Shown here: positions 5,790 through 5,993 of the stretch, piece by piece | Layout of the letters: every line of letters starts with the position of its first letter | How positions within the stretch are numbered: the stretch's first letter is position 1 | Source: Candidatus Dojkabacteria bacterium | GTDB taxonomy: Bacteria; Patescibacteriota; Dojkabacteria; SC72 | DNA length: 5,993 bases | Direction: 5' to 3' | Assembly (NCBI GenBank): GCA_012514355.1 | Contig: JAAZAL010000099.1 | Location: forward strand, 1-5,993 | The notes under the pieces: generated by a model | Database searches by the model: none | What the model was told of the DNA's origin: nothing | What the model saw: only the letters and a program-made list of their open reading frames with translations | Made by a program: the position numbers and the translations under genes

Positions 5790-5993
5790 ATGAAACTACC
5801 TATTAATTCTTTAAAAGAGTTTGGACTTGAGAATTTAGATTTTGAAAAGGTATTAGATATTGTATCTACTAAAATAGGTTCAGTAGAGGGGTATAGTGAG
5901 CTTTCTAAAGCGTATGAGGGTGTAGTAATAGCAGAAATAGTAGCAAAAGAAATACATCCTAATGCAGACAAACTTGGAGTATATAAAATATCC
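5790..5993 (+). CDS. pheT: Phenylalanyl-tRNA synthetase beta subunit, N-terminal 68 residues
   Basis: The gene starts 4 nt after pheS and runs off the window. The first residues, MKLPINSLKEFG, match the PheT opening (MKVSxxWLKEY). From residue 42 the sequence enters the EMAP-like OB-fold tRNA-binding domain, with YEGVVIAEIVAKEIHPNADKL at 42-62; HPNADKL is its signature. PheT is the large non-catalytic partner of PheS, carrying the editing (B3/B4) and anticodon-binding regions, none of which is visible here. The short gap and absence of a promoter indicate co-transcription and probably coupled translation with pheS, as expected for subunits needed in equal amounts. No Shine-Dalgarno is seen; the ATG is preceded by TTTAAATAT. 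Confidence 0.95.
   Translation, partial: MKLPINSLKEFGLENLDFEKVLDIVSTKIGSVEGYSELSKAYEGVVIAEIVAKEIHPNADKLGVYKIS

Noticed and set aside
1..5993. Reassigned TGA codon (as in Gracilibacteria)
   Set aside because: No TGA is used as a primary stop in seven genes, but none occurs in frame inside the conserved genes either, Trp is TGG, and infC has a backup TGA after its TAG; the standard code suffices.

Overview
The window is AT-rich and all of its genes lie on the + strand. Most of it is the classic bacterial translation cluster thrS-infC-rpmI-rplT-pheS-pheT, the same gene order as in Escherichia coli. Several traits suggest a member of the Candidate Phyla Radiation (Candidatus Patescibacteria). 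These are a threonyl-tRNA synthetase that starts directly at the editing domain, a phenylalanyl-tRNA synthetase alpha chain with a four-cysteine insert, a Thr/Ser/Asn-rich surface protein with fibronectin-like repeats, and starts without Shine-Dalgarno sequences. This placement is an inference from protein style; no 16S rRNA gene is present. The seven visible stop codons are TAG or TAA, and no conserved gene is broken by TGA, so the standard code fits.

Layout. Positions 1-858 are the 3' end of a large repetitive, probably secreted protein. A perfect TATAAT sits right after its stop and 7 nt before rsmD (872-1603, 16S rRNA m2G966 methyltransferase). A gap of 176 nt with a good promoter leads to thrS (1780-3540). 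Then follow infC (3564-4235), rpmI (4084-4299) and rplT (4307-4645), tightly packed. A clear intrinsic terminator (4669-4692) follows rplT, and a new promoter reads into pheS (4757-5785) and pheT (from 5790, cut by the window end).

The most unusual feature is the infC/rpmI junction. rpmI starts 152 bp inside infC in another frame, so 50 of its 71 codons are double-coding. IF3 gains a hydrophilic tail of about 49 residues exactly where the family normally ends. In the overlap, every rpmI codon whose wobble T would create a stop in the infC frame carries C instead, until the actual infC stop. This suggests the overlap is real and maintained. A second unusual point is a triplicated hexamer after rplT that could form two mutually exclusive hairpins, one of them the terminator. 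A third is that none of the seven visible start codons has a convincing Shine-Dalgarno sequence.

The genes share one theme. RsmD modifies the 30S subunit, IF3 controls initiation on it, L35 and L20 build the 50S subunit, and ThrRS and PheRS charge tRNAs. The surface protein at the left edge is unrelated to them.
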